From the NCBI RefSeq assembly GCF_006459125.1, contig NZ_CP041070.1, positions 2,418,001-2,482,000 of the forward strand: 64,000 nucleotides of DNA. The letters are read 5' to 3'. Both the position numbers and the translations under genes were made by a program. Each line of letters opens with the position of its first letter. Position 1 is the stretch's first letter. The notes under the pieces were generated by a model that saw nothing but the letters and a program-made list of their open reading frames with translations, had not been told where the DNA came from and did no database searches. Shown here one piece after another: positions 29,242 through 38,312 of this stretch. The DNA comes from Halarcobacter anaerophilus (lineage in GTDB: Bacteria > Campylobacterota > Campylobacteria > Campylobacterales > Arcobacteraceae).

Positions 29242-30387
29242 ATGACAAAACAACTTTTCCCTTTAGCCTTGGGAGGCTTAGGAATAGGTACGACAGAGTT
29301 TGTTGTTATGGGACTTTTACCTGATATAGCAAATAATATTGACGTTACTATCCCTGTAGCAGGTCACCTAATTTCATCTTATGCTCTAGGAGTAGTAATA
29401 GGAGCGCCTGTTTTAGTAGCTCTTAGTGCAAAGTTTGCACCCAAACATATTTTAATAGCTTTAATGATTTTATTTACAGTTTTTAATTTTCTCTCTACTA
29501 TTGCACCTGATTATTATACTCTTATACTTTCAAGATTTTTAAGCGGTCTTCCTCACGGTGCCTTTTTCGGAGTAGGAACCGTAGTTGCCGCAAAACTTGC
29601 AAAAGAGGGAAAATCCGCCCAGGCAATAGCCTCAATGTTCACGGGGCTTACTTTGGCAAACCTGGCAATGGTTCCCGTAGTTACTTTTGTAGGTCATCAT
29701 CTTCACTGGAGATACGCCTTTGCTATAGTCTCTCTTATAGGAATATTCACTATTTTCTTTTTATATAAATGGCTGCCCGAACAAAAACCTCTTAGAACAA
29801 TAACCTTTAAAGAGGAGTTGGAATTTTTTAAAACCATCAAAGCTTGGCATATTTTAACTATCGTTGCAATAGGTTTTGCAGGACTTTTTTCCTGGTTTAG
29901 TTATATTGCTCCTCTTTTAATTCATGTAACGAATTTTGAAGCAGGTAGTGTCTCTTATTTGATGGTTGTTGCAGGAGCTGGAATGGTTGTAGGAAATGTT
30001 ATAGGAGGATATTTAGCCGATAGAAAAAGTCCCGTTAAAACCTTGATTTTTCTTTTATCTATGATGACAATATCTTTATTGTTAATATTTTTTCTATCAC
30101 AGAGTAAAAGTATTTCCGTATTTCTTACTTTTATTTGCGGAACTTTAGCTATGGCTTTAAGTTCTCCTATAAATATGGTTATGTTAAAAAGTGCAAAACA
30201 CTCTGCAATGCTTGCAGCTGCTTTTTTACAAGCGGCATTTAATGTATCAAATACTTTAGGAGCATTTTTCGGAGGTTTGCCTTTGGTTTTCGGATTAAAT
30301 TACAATTATCCGGCACTTGTAGGAGCTTCTATGGCTATGATCGGTGTAGTTTTATGTGTTTTATTTTTAAAAAGATATAATGAATAG
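29242..30387 (+). CDS. MFS drug/sugar efflux transporter (DHA1, AraJ/YdhP-like)
   Basis: A 381-residue inner-membrane protein with twelve predicted TM helices. The N-terminal LALGGLGIGTTEFVVMGLLP is the signature of the AraJ/YdhP/Ydh-type DHA1 subfamily. SRFLSGLPHGAFFGVG at about 96-111 corresponds to the motif in TM4. It probably exports sugars, arabinose-like compounds or drugs. It directly abuts the downstream nuclease/phosphatase-family gene (stop then ATG with one base between), suggesting co-expression. Confidence 0.9.
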   Translation: MTKQLFPLALGGLGIGTTEFVVMGLLPDIANNIDVTIPVAGHLISSYALGVVIGAPVLVALSAKFAPKHILIALMILFTVFNFLSTIAPDYYTLILSRFLSGLPHGAFFGVGTVVAAKLAKEGKSAQAIASMFTGLTLANLAMVPVVTFVGHHLHWRYAFAIVSLIGIFTIFFLYKWLPEQKPLRTITFKEELEFFKTIKAWHILTIVAIGFAGLFSWFSYIAPLLIHVTNFEAGSVSYLMVVAGAGMVVGNVIGGYLADRKSPVKTLIFLLSMMTISLLLIFFLSQSKSISVFLTFICGTLAMALSSPINMVMLKSAKHSAMLAAAFLQAAFNVSNTLGAFFGGLPLVFGLNYNYPALVGASMAMIGVVLCVLFLKRYNE

Positions 30388-31380
30388 ATGATTTTAAGAG
30401 TAGGAACCTTTAACCTTTTTCAGTTTTGTGCCCCTCCTTATGCTTGGTATATAAAAAAAGATAAATTTGACAAGCAGCAGTGGGAAGAGAAAAAAGAATG
30501 GATAAAAAATAAAATCCAAAAAATGAATTGTGAAATAATCGGTTTTCAAGAGATTTTTTCCCAAGATGAATTAGAAAAATTGGTAAAAGAGTTAGGCTTT
30601 GAATATTTTGCAACAGTTGACAAACCTAAAGTTGACGAAAAAAGAAAAGTTTTTACCTCAACAACGCTAGCTTTAGCTTCAAAATATCCTATAAAAGAGA
30701 TTCAAAAAGTAAAACCTCACGGACAAAGTATTATCAAACACAGATTTGAAGGTCATTTTAGATTTTCAAGATTTCCTATAAAAGCTTTGATTACTCTGCC
30801 GAATAACTTAAATATAACCGTTTACGTAAACCATTTTAAATCAAACAGGTTAAATGAGTTTGAATATATATTTAATAAAAAAAGCACTTTAAAGCAGAAA
30901 AAACTAAAAGTAAAAGAGGCTTTGGAAAAGAATTACTCGCCCTCTCTTAAACAAAGACTTTGTGAGACTTCATCTTTATATTATGATTTTAAAAAAACTA
31001 AAAGTGCAATAATCTGTTTATGTGATTTAAACGATAAAGAATACTCTTTGTCAATTGAGGCTTTAACAAACAGTGCTTATCATCAAAATTTGGATAAAAA
31101 CTTCTATTTGCTCTATGACAGTTACTATTTATGGGATAAAAAAGTTTATAATCCTCATCCCGAAAAAAAGCAGCAAAGAGTTCCAACAAGTTATTACCAA
31201 GGTTTTGGAAATGTAATTGATTATATTTTTGTTTCAAAACATTTTAATAAAAAAAGCAAAAGTTCTATCGGTGAAATTGAGTCTTATGAGGTATTTGATG
31301 AACACTTAAGAAATACTCCCGACGGAAGTTTACTTCAAAGCGATCACGCAGCCGTTGTTTGCCAGATTGCGTTTAAATAA
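30388..31380 (+). CDS. Endonuclease/exonuclease/phosphatase family protein
   Basis: The 330-residue protein has the metal-dependent EEP fold: LRVGTFNLFQF at the start, EIIGFQEIF (catalytic Glu), TVYVNHFKSNR, IICLCDLNDKEYS (Asp/Asn pair) and the C-terminal LLQSDHAAVVCQI. The family includes DNases, sphingomyelinases and phosphatases; the substrate cannot be told. No signal peptide is seen. It starts 1 base after the MFS gene and its last 8 bases overlap the convergent SGNH hydrolase gene. Confidence 0.88.
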   Translation: MILRVGTFNLFQFCAPPYAWYIKKDKFDKQQWEEKKEWIKNKIQKMNCEIIGFQEIFSQDELEKLVKELGFEYFATVDKPKVDEKRKVFTSTTLALASKYPIKEIQKVKPHGQSIIKHRFEGHFRFSRFPIKALITLPNNLNITVYVNHFKSNRLNEFEYIFNKKSTLKQKKLKVKEALEKNYSPSLKQRLCETSSLYYDFKKTKSAIICLCDLNDKEYSLSIEALTNSAYHQNLDKNFYLLYDSYYLWDKKVYNPHPEKKQQRVPTSYYQGFGNVIDYIFVSKHFNKKSKSSIGEIESYEVFDEHLRNTPDGSLLQSDHAAVVCQIAFK

Positions 31381-31894
31381 TCTCTTTTAAAGATTTATTC
31401 AATTTATACGCCCAGACTTTATAGGCTTTTTGCCCTAAATGAAGTCCGTCTGTAGTAAGTTCCTCTTTTAAAAGCTTTTTTTCATTTTCAAAAGCTTCAT
31501 TTATATCAAGGAAAAGAATATTTTGTTTTTTACAATACTCTTTCAAAAGTTTATTAAAAGTAAGAACTTTTTTATTTACTGAAGGCATTTGCGTTATGAA
31601 AATTGCATTTACGACTATTTTTATATGGGAAGTTTCCAGTTTTTTTAATATCTTTTTATAATTTTCATAAACATCTTCCATAGGAGTTGAAATACATAAA
31701 TCATTTACACCTATCATCAAAACTACGACTTTGGGTTCTATTTCCAAAACAGCATCTACTCTTTTTAAAACACTGCTTGTTAAGTCTGCTTCTACGCCTA
31801 AATTTACTATATGTTCTTCTTTTAAAAGAGTTTTCCAGTCTCCTCTGTTTATTAAAGAGTCTCCAAGGAAAACAATATCTATATTTTTTTTCAT
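31373..31894 (-). CDS. SGNH/GDSL-type hydrolase
   Basis: The 173-residue protein has the four GDSL blocks: IVFLGDSLINRGDW (catalytic Ser), a Gly in NLGVEADLTS, VVLMIGVNDLC (Asn) and TDGLHLGQKAY (Asp-x-x-His dyad). It is similar in size to TesA-type esterases and platelet-activating-factor acetylhydrolase-like enzymes but lacks a signal peptide. It overlaps the upstream racemase-family gene by 4 bases (ATGA), so the two are coupled. Confidence 0.9.
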   Translation of the reverse strand: MKKNIDIVFLGDSLINRGDWKTLLKEEHIVNLGVEADLTSSVLKRVDAVLEIEPKVVVLMIGVNDLCISTPMEDVYENYKKILKKLETSHIKIVVNAIFITQMPSVNKKVLTFNKLLKEYCKKQNILFLDINEAFENEKKLLKEELTTDGLHLGQKAYKVWAYKLNKSLKEII

Positions 31895-32586
31895 GAAAGT
31901 GCTTTTAAAACTGCTGCATTGGCATGAATTTCTGTTGTATCAAAAATAGGGATATCCACATAACCTTGTTTTATAAGCATTGATATTTCCGTACAACCTA
32001 AAATTACACCTTCACACTCTTCCTCTTCTTCTAATCTTTTTATTATCTTTATGTACTCATCTCTTGAATCTTTGTTACAAATTCCCAAACAAAGCTCTTT
32101 ATATATTACTTTATGAATAATATCTTGCTCTTTTTCATTTGGAATTACGACTTCTATATCAAATTTTTCTTCAATTCTATTTTTGTAAAAATCTTCCGTC
32201 ATCGTAAATTTAGTTCCTAAAAGAGCAACTTTTTTTATCTCTTTTTCAACTAAAACTTCACCTGTAGCATCTGCAATATGAAGAATCGGTATATCAATAT
32301 TTTTTTCTATTTGGGGAACGACTTTGTGCATTGTATTTGTACAAATAATCAAAAAATCCGCTTTTGCATCTTGAATTGCTTTTGCTTCATTTGATAAGAT
32401 AACAGCAGTTTCATCCCACAAAGAGCTATGCTGAAACTTCTCAATCTCTTCAAAATCTACACTTGAAAGAATAATTTTAGCACTATGCAGACCGCCAAGT
32501 TTCTCTTTTATTCCTTCATTTAACAGTTTATAATATGTAGCAGTACTCTCCCAACTCATACCGCCTAACATTCCAATTTTTTTCAT
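31891..32586 (-). CDS. Aspartate/glutamate racemase family protein
   Basis: The 231-residue cytoplasmic enzyme starts MKKIGMLGGMSWESTATYYK. It has the two catalytic Cys regions DFLIICTNTMHKV at about 78-90 and GVILGCTEISMLI at about 193-205. The GGMSWEST opening is typical of the YgeA/RacX broad-specificity amino-acid racemase branch rather than cell-wall MurI. It is coupled by a 4-base overlap to the SGNH hydrolase. Confidence 0.93.
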   Translation of the reverse strand: MKKIGMLGGMSWESTATYYKLLNEGIKEKLGGLHSAKIILSSVDFEEIEKFQHSSLWDETAVILSNEAKAIQDAKADFLIICTNTMHKVVPQIEKNIDIPILHIADATGEVLVEKEIKKVALLGTKFTMTEDFYKNRIEEKFDIEVVIPNEKEQDIIHKVIYKELCLGICNKDSRDEYIKIIKRLEEEEECEGVILGCTEISMLIKQGYVDIPIFDTTEIHANAAVLKALS

Positions 32587-32741
32587 AATCTCTCCAATAT
32601 ATAGTTTAATCCTAGATTCTAGAATTATTATATCTTCTTAATAAATCTTGCGGAAAATTGGCTTAATTGCAGGTTTAGAGCAGGAGATAAAATAACAAAA
32701 AAGATTAAGATGTTAATTATCGTCCCAAAAAATAAATAAAT

Positions 32742-33305
32742 TTATTGTGCTACAGCTTTTGAAGTATCATAAACTAACTCGTAAAAATTGTTATTATTGA
32801 ATTCAAACTCGGTAATAACTTCAAGTCCTAGTTTTCTTACATGTGCTTCATATGATCTTTTATTTATTTTATTGATAAAAGTTACAAGTATAGGATATCT
32901 TTTGTTCATCTCTTTTCTTGCGAATTCAAAAATATCTTTAAAAAGTCCTGTTCCTCTGTACTCTTTATCTATACATATGGGTCCGTATTGATATGAATTT
33001 TCAAAAGTTAATTTTTTGCCTTTGTACTCTAAAGTATCTAAAAAACTTGCCATATATTCAAACATAGGCCACTGAATCCAATATTGCCATGAAGCACACA
33101 TTACGTAAGAGACGACTTTTTTATCATCAAGAGCTATAAATACACCTTGCAATTCAATCAAATCTCTTATTTGATCAATTGAAAAAGGAGTAGTCACAAA
33201 ACCGTCTTCTTTTTCATCATCATTTAAATTTGTCACTAGATTTTTTGCTTGTAATTCTAAAATTCCGTCTATATTTTCTTCTGTTGCTAAAGTATACTCT
33301 ATCAC
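32742..33305 (-). CDS. GNAT family N-acetyltransferase
   Basis: The 187-residue protein has an N-terminal IEYTLATEENIDGILELQ strand-helix of the GNAT fold. The acetyl-CoA pyrophosphate-binding segment, with an R/Q-x-x-G-x-G/A pattern, appears as DKEYRGTGLFKDIFEFARKE at about 114-133. The later SYEAHVRKLGLEVITEF fits the C-terminal strand/helix. The substrate is unknown. It is monocistronic; the 155 bases to the racemase-family gene hold no recognised gene. Confidence 0.85.
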   Translation of the reverse strand: MIEYTLATEENIDGILELQAKNLVTNLNDDEKEDGFVTTPFSIDQIRDLIELQGVFIALDDKKVVSYVMCASWQYWIQWPMFEYMASFLDTLEYKGKKLTFENSYQYGPICIDKEYRGTGLFKDIFEFARKEMNKRYPILVTFINKINKRSYEAHVRKLGLEVITEFEFNNNNFYELVYDTSKAVAQ

Positions 33306-33377
33306 TATATAATCCTTAAAAAATAATATAATAATAGCTAAAAAGAGCCTAAAAAGATAAAACTTTTTGTTTAGTTT

Positions 33378-34028
33378 TTATATTCTGTTTAAGCCCTCTT
33401 TTGTCAACTTATAGACTGTAGGAGCTAGTTTTTCTATAAAAGTTTTATGGTGAGAAACTATAATCATAGATTTTTTTATTGAGTTTAAAATATCTATAAT
33501 TCTTTTTTCTGCATCTTCATCCAAAGCATTTGTAGGTTCATCTAAAAGTAAAATTCTGGGTTTTGTAATCAAAATTCCCGCAAGAGCAACTATTTTTTGT
33601 TCTCCTCCGCTTAGATCATAAATATTTCTGTTTTCCAAATGGGAAATTCCAAGCTCTTCTAGCATAGAACAGGCTTTTAAATAAGCTTCATCTTTTTTTT
33701 CACCCTTTGCCCTAAGAGCAAACATCACATCTTCAATTACCGTAGGACATAAAAAATGATCATTTACGTCTTGGGGCAAATATCCTATATCACTTCTATA
33801 AATTTTAAAATCTTTTAAAGAGTTCATTTTTTCATGGAAAAGAGAAATCTCTCCCGAACTTTGTTTCATAAGTCCTACTATAATTTTAAGCAGTGAACTT
33901 TTTCCGCTTCCGTTTGCACCTATTATTGCGACTTTTTCTTCATGGGAAACATCCAAAGTTACATTTTTAAAAACCTCTTTTGAAGAATTACTGTAAGTAA
34001 GCTCTTTTAGATTTATTGAACAACTCAA
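33378..34028 (-). CDS. nikO: Nickel/cobalt ECF transporter ATPase (NikO/CbiO-like)
   Basis: An ABC ATPase with Walker A IGANGSGKSSLLK, Q-loop YLPQDVND, signature LSGGEQKIVALAG, Walker B ILLLDEPTNALD and H-loop IVSHHKT. The chosen start is TTG at 34026-34028, which overlaps the cbiQ-type stop (TTGA) and has GAGG 7 bases upstream. An ATG 30 bases further upstream at 34058 is in frame but would overlap more and lacks a good ribosome-binding site. It is the last gene of a five-gene NikKMLQO-like operon importing Ni2+, presumably for hydrogenase or urease. Confidence 0.9.
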   Translation of the reverse strand: MSCSINLKELTYSNSSKEVFKNVTLDVSHEEKVAIIGANGSGKSSLLKIIVGLMKQSSGEISLFHEKMNSLKDFKIYRSDIGYLPQDVNDHFLCPTVIEDVMFALRAKGEKKDEAYLKACSMLEELGISHLENRNIYDLSGGEQKIVALAGILITKPRILLLDEPTNALDEDAEKRIIDILNSIKKSMIIVSHHKTFIEKLAPTVYKLTKEGLNRI

Positions 34029-34672
34029 ACTACTACCTCTTTTACATATAAAACACATACCAAAAATATCAAACCCACATCATGCAGACTTAAACTTGAG
34101 CTGCTGATTAAATAGATTTTTCCGTTAAATCCTCTGAGTTTAAAAGAGTCTTGCAAGGCTTGCGCTTTTTTTATTGATTTTACAAAAATATGCCCAAACA
34201 GATTTCCATAAGTTTCATAAGCAAAAAGAGAAGAGTTTGCTCTAAAACCTCTGGCTCTTAAAGTCTGTTTTATTTTTTTAAACTCGTCAGTTAAAGTCTG
34301 TATCATTTTTAAAGAAAAATAGACAGAACTTACAAACTCTTTTGGAAATTTTAATTCATTTAATGCTCTTACTATATCATAACCACTTGATTTTGAAAAG
34401 AGTAAAAGATTAAAAAGAATAATCATATTCGTACGAATATAGATATTTATACCGTTTTGAACATCGCCTTGCAGTATCAAAAAAACAAACAACATTCCTA
34501 TAAAAAAGTTTAGGAAAAAAAGTTTTTTTAGAATAGTTAAAATATTTTTATATTCATAAAAAGCGGCAAAAATAATCGGAAGCAAAAAAAGCAGTTCTGC
34601 TTTATTGAAACTTACGATTATAGAGTATAAAAGCGCTGATATTAGAATAATTGAAGAGTTAAATCTGCTCAC
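34025..34672 (-). CDS. nikQ: ECF transporter transmembrane protein (NikQ/CbiQ-like)
   Basis: The 215-residue integral membrane T-component has about four to five TM helices. The conserved cytoplasmic coupling region carries an Ala-Arg-Gly motif (TLRARGFRAN at about 134-143) and a second Arg-Gly motif (FKLRGFNGK at about 182-190), as in CbiQ proteins. It couples the ATPase NikO to the substrate unit NikM. It overlaps nikL and nikO by 4 bases each. Confidence 0.9.
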   Translation of the reverse strand: MSRFNSSIILISALLYSIIVSFNKAELLFLLPIIFAAFYEYKNILTILKKLFFLNFFIGMLFVFLILQGDVQNGINIYIRTNMIILFNLLLFSKSSGYDIVRALNELKFPKEFVSSVYFSLKMIQTLTDEFKKIKQTLRARGFRANSSLFAYETYGNLFGHIFVKSIKKAQALQDSFKLRGFNGKIYLISSSSLSLHDVGLIFLVCVLYVKEVVV

Positions 34673-35067
34673 TTTTTAATTCTCTTTAATCCTAAAAATA
34701 TAAGTGCCAGAAGAAAAGCTGCAAACAAGCCTTCCAAAAGATTATGTGACTGGATTTTCTCTTTTTCATGTTTTAGATTTTTTACTTCAAACTCACTTTG
34801 TGCAGCATGACCTCCCAAAGCTTCAACTTTTATAAGAAGTTTAGCTTTAGGATTTTTTACTATATATTCACCCTCTTTGTTTGTAAGTCCCTCTTCAATT
34901 AGATTATTTTTATCATCAAAAACGGTAACTTTACACTCATTACAATAACTTCCCGAAGCAAAATAAGCCGAAGCTATAACTTTTGAATCTTCATCATAAA
35001 CAAAAAGATTTAGTTTATGGGCAAAAAGCGAACTAAAAAGAAAAAAACTTAGAATAAATATTCTCAT
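34669..35067 (-). CDS. nikL: NikL-like nickel ECF accessory protein
   Basis: The 132-residue protein has a signal sequence (MRIFILSFFLFSSLFA), an Ig/carboxypeptidase-regulatory-like extracytoplasmic beta domain with two Cys (SYCNECKV) and the GEYIVKNPKAKLLIKVEALG pattern, and a single C-terminal TM helix (LLEGLFAAFLLALIFLGL). It replaces CbiN in NikMLQO-type systems. Its position between nikM and nikQ, with 4-base overlaps on both sides, supports the call. The symbol rests on context and architecture. Confidence 0.75.
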   Translation of the reverse strand: MRIFILSFFLFSSLFAHKLNLFVYDEDSKVIASAYFASGSYCNECKVTVFDDKNNLIEEGLTNKEGEYIVKNPKAKLLIKVEALGGHAAQSEFEVKNLKHEKEKIQSHNLLEGLFAAFLLALIFLGLKRIKK

Positions 35068-35666
35068 AAATTAACCTCTTTTAACAATTCAGGGCTGGAT
35101 TTTTTTAAATAATTTATTAAAAACAGTGTAATAACACCCTCTATAAACATAGCAGGTACATTTGCCAAAAATATCGTAACAGAAGCATATAAATACTCTT
35201 TTTTCGACAAACTTAAAATCAATGCCAAAAGAAAAGTCGATAATAAAACAGGAAAAAATCCAATAGCAAAATATTTTATTTTTTCACTCAATCTATCAAA
35301 CCAACCTTTTTTTACGACTAAATACGTAATATATGCAGGCAAAGACATTATTATAACATTTGCACCAAGAGAGGTTATCCCTCCGTATCCAAGAAGTACA
35401 GCTTGAAATAAAAGTGCTATTAAAATACTTAAAAAAACACAAGGTCCTATTAATATTCCTATTATTCCTATTAAAATAAGATGAATCTGGGTGGGTCCTA
35501 AAGGAATATGAATAAAGGAAGCTATAAAAAATACCGCACTCATAGCAGATACAAGCGCAATATTTTTACTCTTTAAATTTTTAAGTGAGTATATTACCAA
35601 ACCTGCTGTTATAACAGCAGTGGTAATAGCTACTTCACTTGATAAAATTCCATCAGAAATATGCAT
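35064..35666 (-). CDS. nikM: Nickel-specific ECF substrate-binding membrane protein NikM/CbiM
   Basis: The 200-residue, six-to-seven-TM protein begins MHISDGILSSEV. The N-terminal Met-His (His2), together with a later His in SFIHIPLGPTQIHL, forms the Ni/Co site in the CbiM/NikM family. PLGPTQIHLILIGIIGILIG is a strong family signature. Metal preference (Ni over Co) is inferred from the NikK/NikL neighbours. Confidence 0.93.
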   Translation of the reverse strand: MHISDGILSSEVAITTAVITAGLVIYSLKNLKSKNIALVSAMSAVFFIASFIHIPLGPTQIHLILIGIIGILIGPCVFLSILIALLFQAVLLGYGGITSLGANVIIMSLPAYITYLVVKKGWFDRLSEKIKYFAIGFFPVLLSTFLLALILSLSKKEYLYASVTIFLANVPAMFIEGVITLFLINYLKKSSPELLKEVNL

Positions 35667-35669
35667 TTT

Positions 35670-36392
35670 TTAATAAGCCTTTACCCAAATCAACGCACCG
35701 TTTTCAATCGGGTATTTTTTACCTTTATACTCTTTTTCACCGTTTTCAATAAGTGCTGCAAATCCCCACCAACCTTTGTGATTCATTACAAAAGAGAAAA
35801 CACCGTTGTCATCTGTTTTTACAACTTGTGTTATATGAGCATCCGTCGGTGCTTTTAATCCAAAATCATTGTAAAGTTCAACTTCAACTTCAGTATTTGG
35901 AACCGGTTTACCATTATATACAACTTTTCCTTGAAAAAGATTTCCTGCATACAAACCAAAAGGTTTTGTCAAAGGAATTATTTCATAAGTTAAACCTATT
36001 GGCTCATCCCAACCGTCTTCTAAACCGTATGCTGAAACAATAACTTTAGGAACATGAGAGATATATTTGCTCTCTGCGGGTTCAAAATACGGTTGCGGTT
36101 GAACATAAAATTTATATACACCCGGTTTTTTTATTTGATAACTGCTTTTCCAAGCTTTATGATCAAATTTTTTTGTCTCTTCAAGGGGAAGAACAGCTTT
36201 TTTGTTCTCATAATAGATCCCTTCAGGTTTTTCCATTGTCATACCGTTTTGTTCAAAAGGGTGAATAAACATCGCATTTAAGGTGATTTTTGAGTTTTCC
36301 TTTGATGTTACATTGTCTGTTGACGGTAAAAACGTCAAAAAGTGTGCATTTGCAAGTACTGCAAAAATTGCTACAAAGATTAATTTTTTCAT
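35670..36392 (-). CDS. nikK: Periplasmic DUF4198 protein, NikK-like nickel-uptake component
   Basis: The protein has signal peptide [16 protein letters not shown] followed by [10 protein letters not shown]. Early mature histidine, an Ig-like fold with [15 protein letters not shown] and the tail [14 protein letters not shown] are typical of DUF4198 proteins that accompany CbiM/NikM permeases and present metal to them. The start chosen is the second ATG (36390-36392), because GGAGGAT lies 5 bases before it and overlaps the first in-frame ATG (36402-36404). It is the first gene of nikKMLQO; the next gene starts 3 bases after its end. Confidence 0.85.
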   Translation of the reverse strand: MKKLIFVAIFAVLANAHFLTFLPSTDNVTSKENSKITLNAMFIHPFEQNGMTMEKPEGIYYENKKAVLPLEETKKFDHKAWKSSYQIKKPGVYKFYVQPQPYFEPAESKYISHVPKVIVSAYGLEDGWDEPIGLTYEIIPLTKPFGLYAGNLFQGKVVYNGKPVPNTEVEVELYNDFGLKAPTDAHITQVVKTDDNGVFSFVMNHKGWWGFAALIENGEKEYKGKKYPIENGALIWVKAY

Positions 36393-36504
36393 GATATCCT
36401 CCATTAAAATTGCATTGATTATAAAGGCTTACTTTTTAATATGAAATAAATTATTTTTCTACTTATGCAGTTTTTGCACAAAATAGTAAAGTTTTTTTTA
36501 CAAA

Positions 36505-36528
36505 AAATAAAAATAATAATTTTTATTT
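36505..36528. promoter_or_regulatory. Perfect AT-rich palindrome in the nikK-ldh intergenic region
   Basis: AAATAAAAAT and ATTTTTATTT form a perfect 10-bp inverted repeat around a 4-base centre (AATA). It lies between divergent nikK and the lactate dehydrogenase gene. It could be a metalloregulator site (Fur or NikR type) for the nickel operon, but AT content makes chance palindromes more likely and no exact known consensus is met. Confidence 0.35.
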
Positions 36529-36574
36529 AATTTTCAAACAGCTAAAATCAACAAACTAAACTTAAAGGTTTTAT

Positions 36575-37522
36575 ATGTCTGATTTAACAAAAATAGGTGT
36601 AATCGGTGCAGGAAATGTTGGAGCTGCTATTGTAAATGCCCTTGTTTTAAGAAATATAGGAAAAGAGATTATATTTTTTAACAGAGATTTAAATAAAGCA
36701 ATAGGTGAAGCTATGGATATCGATGATACTATCCCTTTAGTTTCAGAGATGCAAATCAAAGCAACAAATACTTATAAAGACTTAAGTTCTTGCAAAATTA
36801 TAGCTATAACAGTCGGTGCCAGACAAAAAGAAAACGAAACTAGATTAGAACTTTTAGGAAGAAATGCAAAAATAATAGAAGATGTCGTAAAAAATCTTGA
36901 TATTTACGCTCCAAAAGCTATTTTGCTTATGGTTTCAAATCCTGTTGATATTTTAACAAGAGTAGCTCAAGAAATAAGTACAAGAGAAAATAATAAAATT
37001 TTTGCTTCCGGAACTGTTTTAGATACTTCAAGATTAAAATTTCAATTAGGAAAAGAGTTAAATGTAAATAGAAAGAATGTTCATGTTCATGTTGTAGGAG
37101 AACATGGAGACAGCGAATTTGCCGTTTGGTCAAATGCAATTATAGGTTCAATAAAACTTGAAAAATTTCCTTTAAACAAAAATACGAATTTGGAAAAATT
37201 AAAAACCAAAATTATGGATATCGTAAAAAAAAGAGCTTATGAAATAATCCAAAGAAAAGGTTATACAAATTTTGGAGTTGCAATGGCAGTTGCAAAACTA
37301 ATTCAATGTGTAATAAGAGACGAGAAAAAAATATTTTCAGTTTCAGTTGAAGCAAATAAAGAATACAACTTAATAAAAGATACCGTTTTAAGTCTTCCTT
37401 GCGTAATAGGGAATGAAGGAATAGAACTTAAACTAAGTTTATCTTTTGACAAACAAGAAGAAGAAAAACTAAAAGCCGCCGCAAAAAATCTTGATTTTGC
37501 TTATTCTCAAATAAAAAATTAG
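36575..37522 (+). CDS. ldh: L-lactate dehydrogenase
   Basis: The 315-residue NAD-dependent dehydrogenase has dinucleotide motif IGVIGAGNVGAAIV at about 7-20. The substrate-loop signature is GARQKENETRLELLGRN: Gln84 marks lactate rather than malate dehydrogenase (malate enzymes have Arg here). R90 and an Arg in LDTSRLKF bind pyruvate, and the catalytic His is in VVGEHGDSEFAVWS. It interconverts pyruvate and L-lactate in the cytoplasm. Monocistronic, with a strong terminator on its stop codon. Confidence 0.93.
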   Translation: MSDLTKIGVIGAGNVGAAIVNALVLRNIGKEIIFFNRDLNKAIGEAMDIDDTIPLVSEMQIKATNTYKDLSSCKIIAITVGARQKENETRLELLGRNAKIIEDVVKNLDIYAPKAILLMVSNPVDILTRVAQEISTRENNKIFASGTVLDTSRLKFQLGKELNVNRKNVHVHVVGEHGDSEFAVWSNAIIGSIKLEKFPLNKNTNLEKLKTKIMDIVKKRAYEIIQRKGYTNFGVAMAVAKLIQCVIRDEKKIFSVSVEANKEYNLIKDTVLSLPCVIGNEGIELKLSLSFDKQEEEKLKAAAKNLDFAYSQIKN

Positions 37523-37550
37523 AGAAAGCAGTAATTAAACTGCTTTCTCT
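37521..37550 (+). terminator. Intrinsic terminator after ldh
   Basis: AGAGAAAGCAGT and ACTGCTTTCTCT form a perfect 12-bp stem with a 6-base loop that begins inside the stop codon, followed by CTTTGT. It separates ldh from the AT-rich region upstream of the ParA cassette. Confidence 0.85.
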
Positions 37551-37601
37551 CTTTGTAAAAATTTTTCAATTTTTTATATATCTTTATATTTTAATATATA
37601 G

Positions 37602-37631
37602 TTTTATATAACTCTATATATTTATATAAAA
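37602..37631. repeat. Inverted repeat upstream of parA
   Basis: TTTTATATAA and TTATATAAAA form a perfect 10-bp inverted repeat around 10 bases, within a 150-bp stretch (37560-37700) that is nearly pure A/T with many TATATAG/CTATATA steps. It may be an operator or centromere-like site for the adjacent ParA cassette, or simply a promoter region. Confidence 0.4.
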
Positions 37632-37714
37632 AAAGTTTAATATAGTTTTGATATAATAATCATCTATAAAATATAATATTATATAAAAATATATAGAAAA
37701 AAGTAGGTAAAGCC

Positions 37715-38311
37715 ATGTCATACGTAGTTTATAGTATCAAAGGAGGTGTTGGCAAAACAACACTATCTGTACAAATATCACAGATGTTGGATTTCACATA
37801 TGTAACAAACGATTCTCACTCCTCTGCACACAATCTAATGCCCGAAGAGAAAGGATTTTTAGTTTCTAAAGAAGAGTATAATGAAATACCGTATGATGAA
37901 AATGTAGTTTATGATTTCGGTGGATTTAAAGATACAAGAATAAATGATATCGTAAAACAAGCACAAAAAATAATCATCCCAACTCTTACTTCAATAGTCG
38001 ATTTACAAGCTACCCTTGCAACATTAAAAGATGTTATTGAGATAAACAAAAATATTCTGATTGTAGTAAACAGAGCAAAAAACAACAATAAAGCAAATGA
38101 ATTAAAAGAGTACCTCAAAGAAGAGATAAGTAAAGAGTATAAAGATATAAATATTCCTATAATATTTGTAAGAGAATCTTCTGTTTTGGAAGACTCTTTG
38201 TTTGATTGTGAATATATAGAAACAAAAGCGGGAAATAACAGATTTAAAAGGCATATATATAGAAATGCCATTGAAGATATGCAAAACTTAAAAAAAGAGC
38301 TGGAACTTTAA
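37715..38311 (+). CDS. Small ParA-family ATPase
   Basis: The 198-residue protein starts MSYVVYSIKGGVGKTTLSVQ, the deviant Walker A of ParA/MinD proteins. It has VVYDFGGFKDTRI (Walker A' region, Asp) and a later IIIPTLTSIVDLQATL and IVVNRAKNN. It is the short type used by plasmids and integrated elements without a DNA-binding N-terminal domain. It is followed after one base by an 89-residue basic protein, the likely site-binding partner. It lies on the chromosome side of the left island junction. Role: DNA or protein positioning; partner and cargo unproven. Confidence 0.9.
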   Translation: MSYVVYSIKGGVGKTTLSVQISQMLDFTYVTNDSHSSAHNLMPEEKGFLVSKEEYNEIPYDENVVYDFGGFKDTRINDIVKQAQKIIIPTLTSIVDLQATLATLKDVIEINKNILIVVNRAKNNNKANELKEYLKEEISKEYKDINIPIIFVRESSVLEDSLFDCEYIETKAGNNRFKRHIYRNAIEDMQNLKKELEL

Positions 38312-38312
38312 A

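Noticed and set aside
37560-37700. Replication origin or plasmid integration near parA
   Set aside because: The A/T palindromes lack a recognisable initiator gene or DnaA-box cluster, and no plasmid backbone is present.
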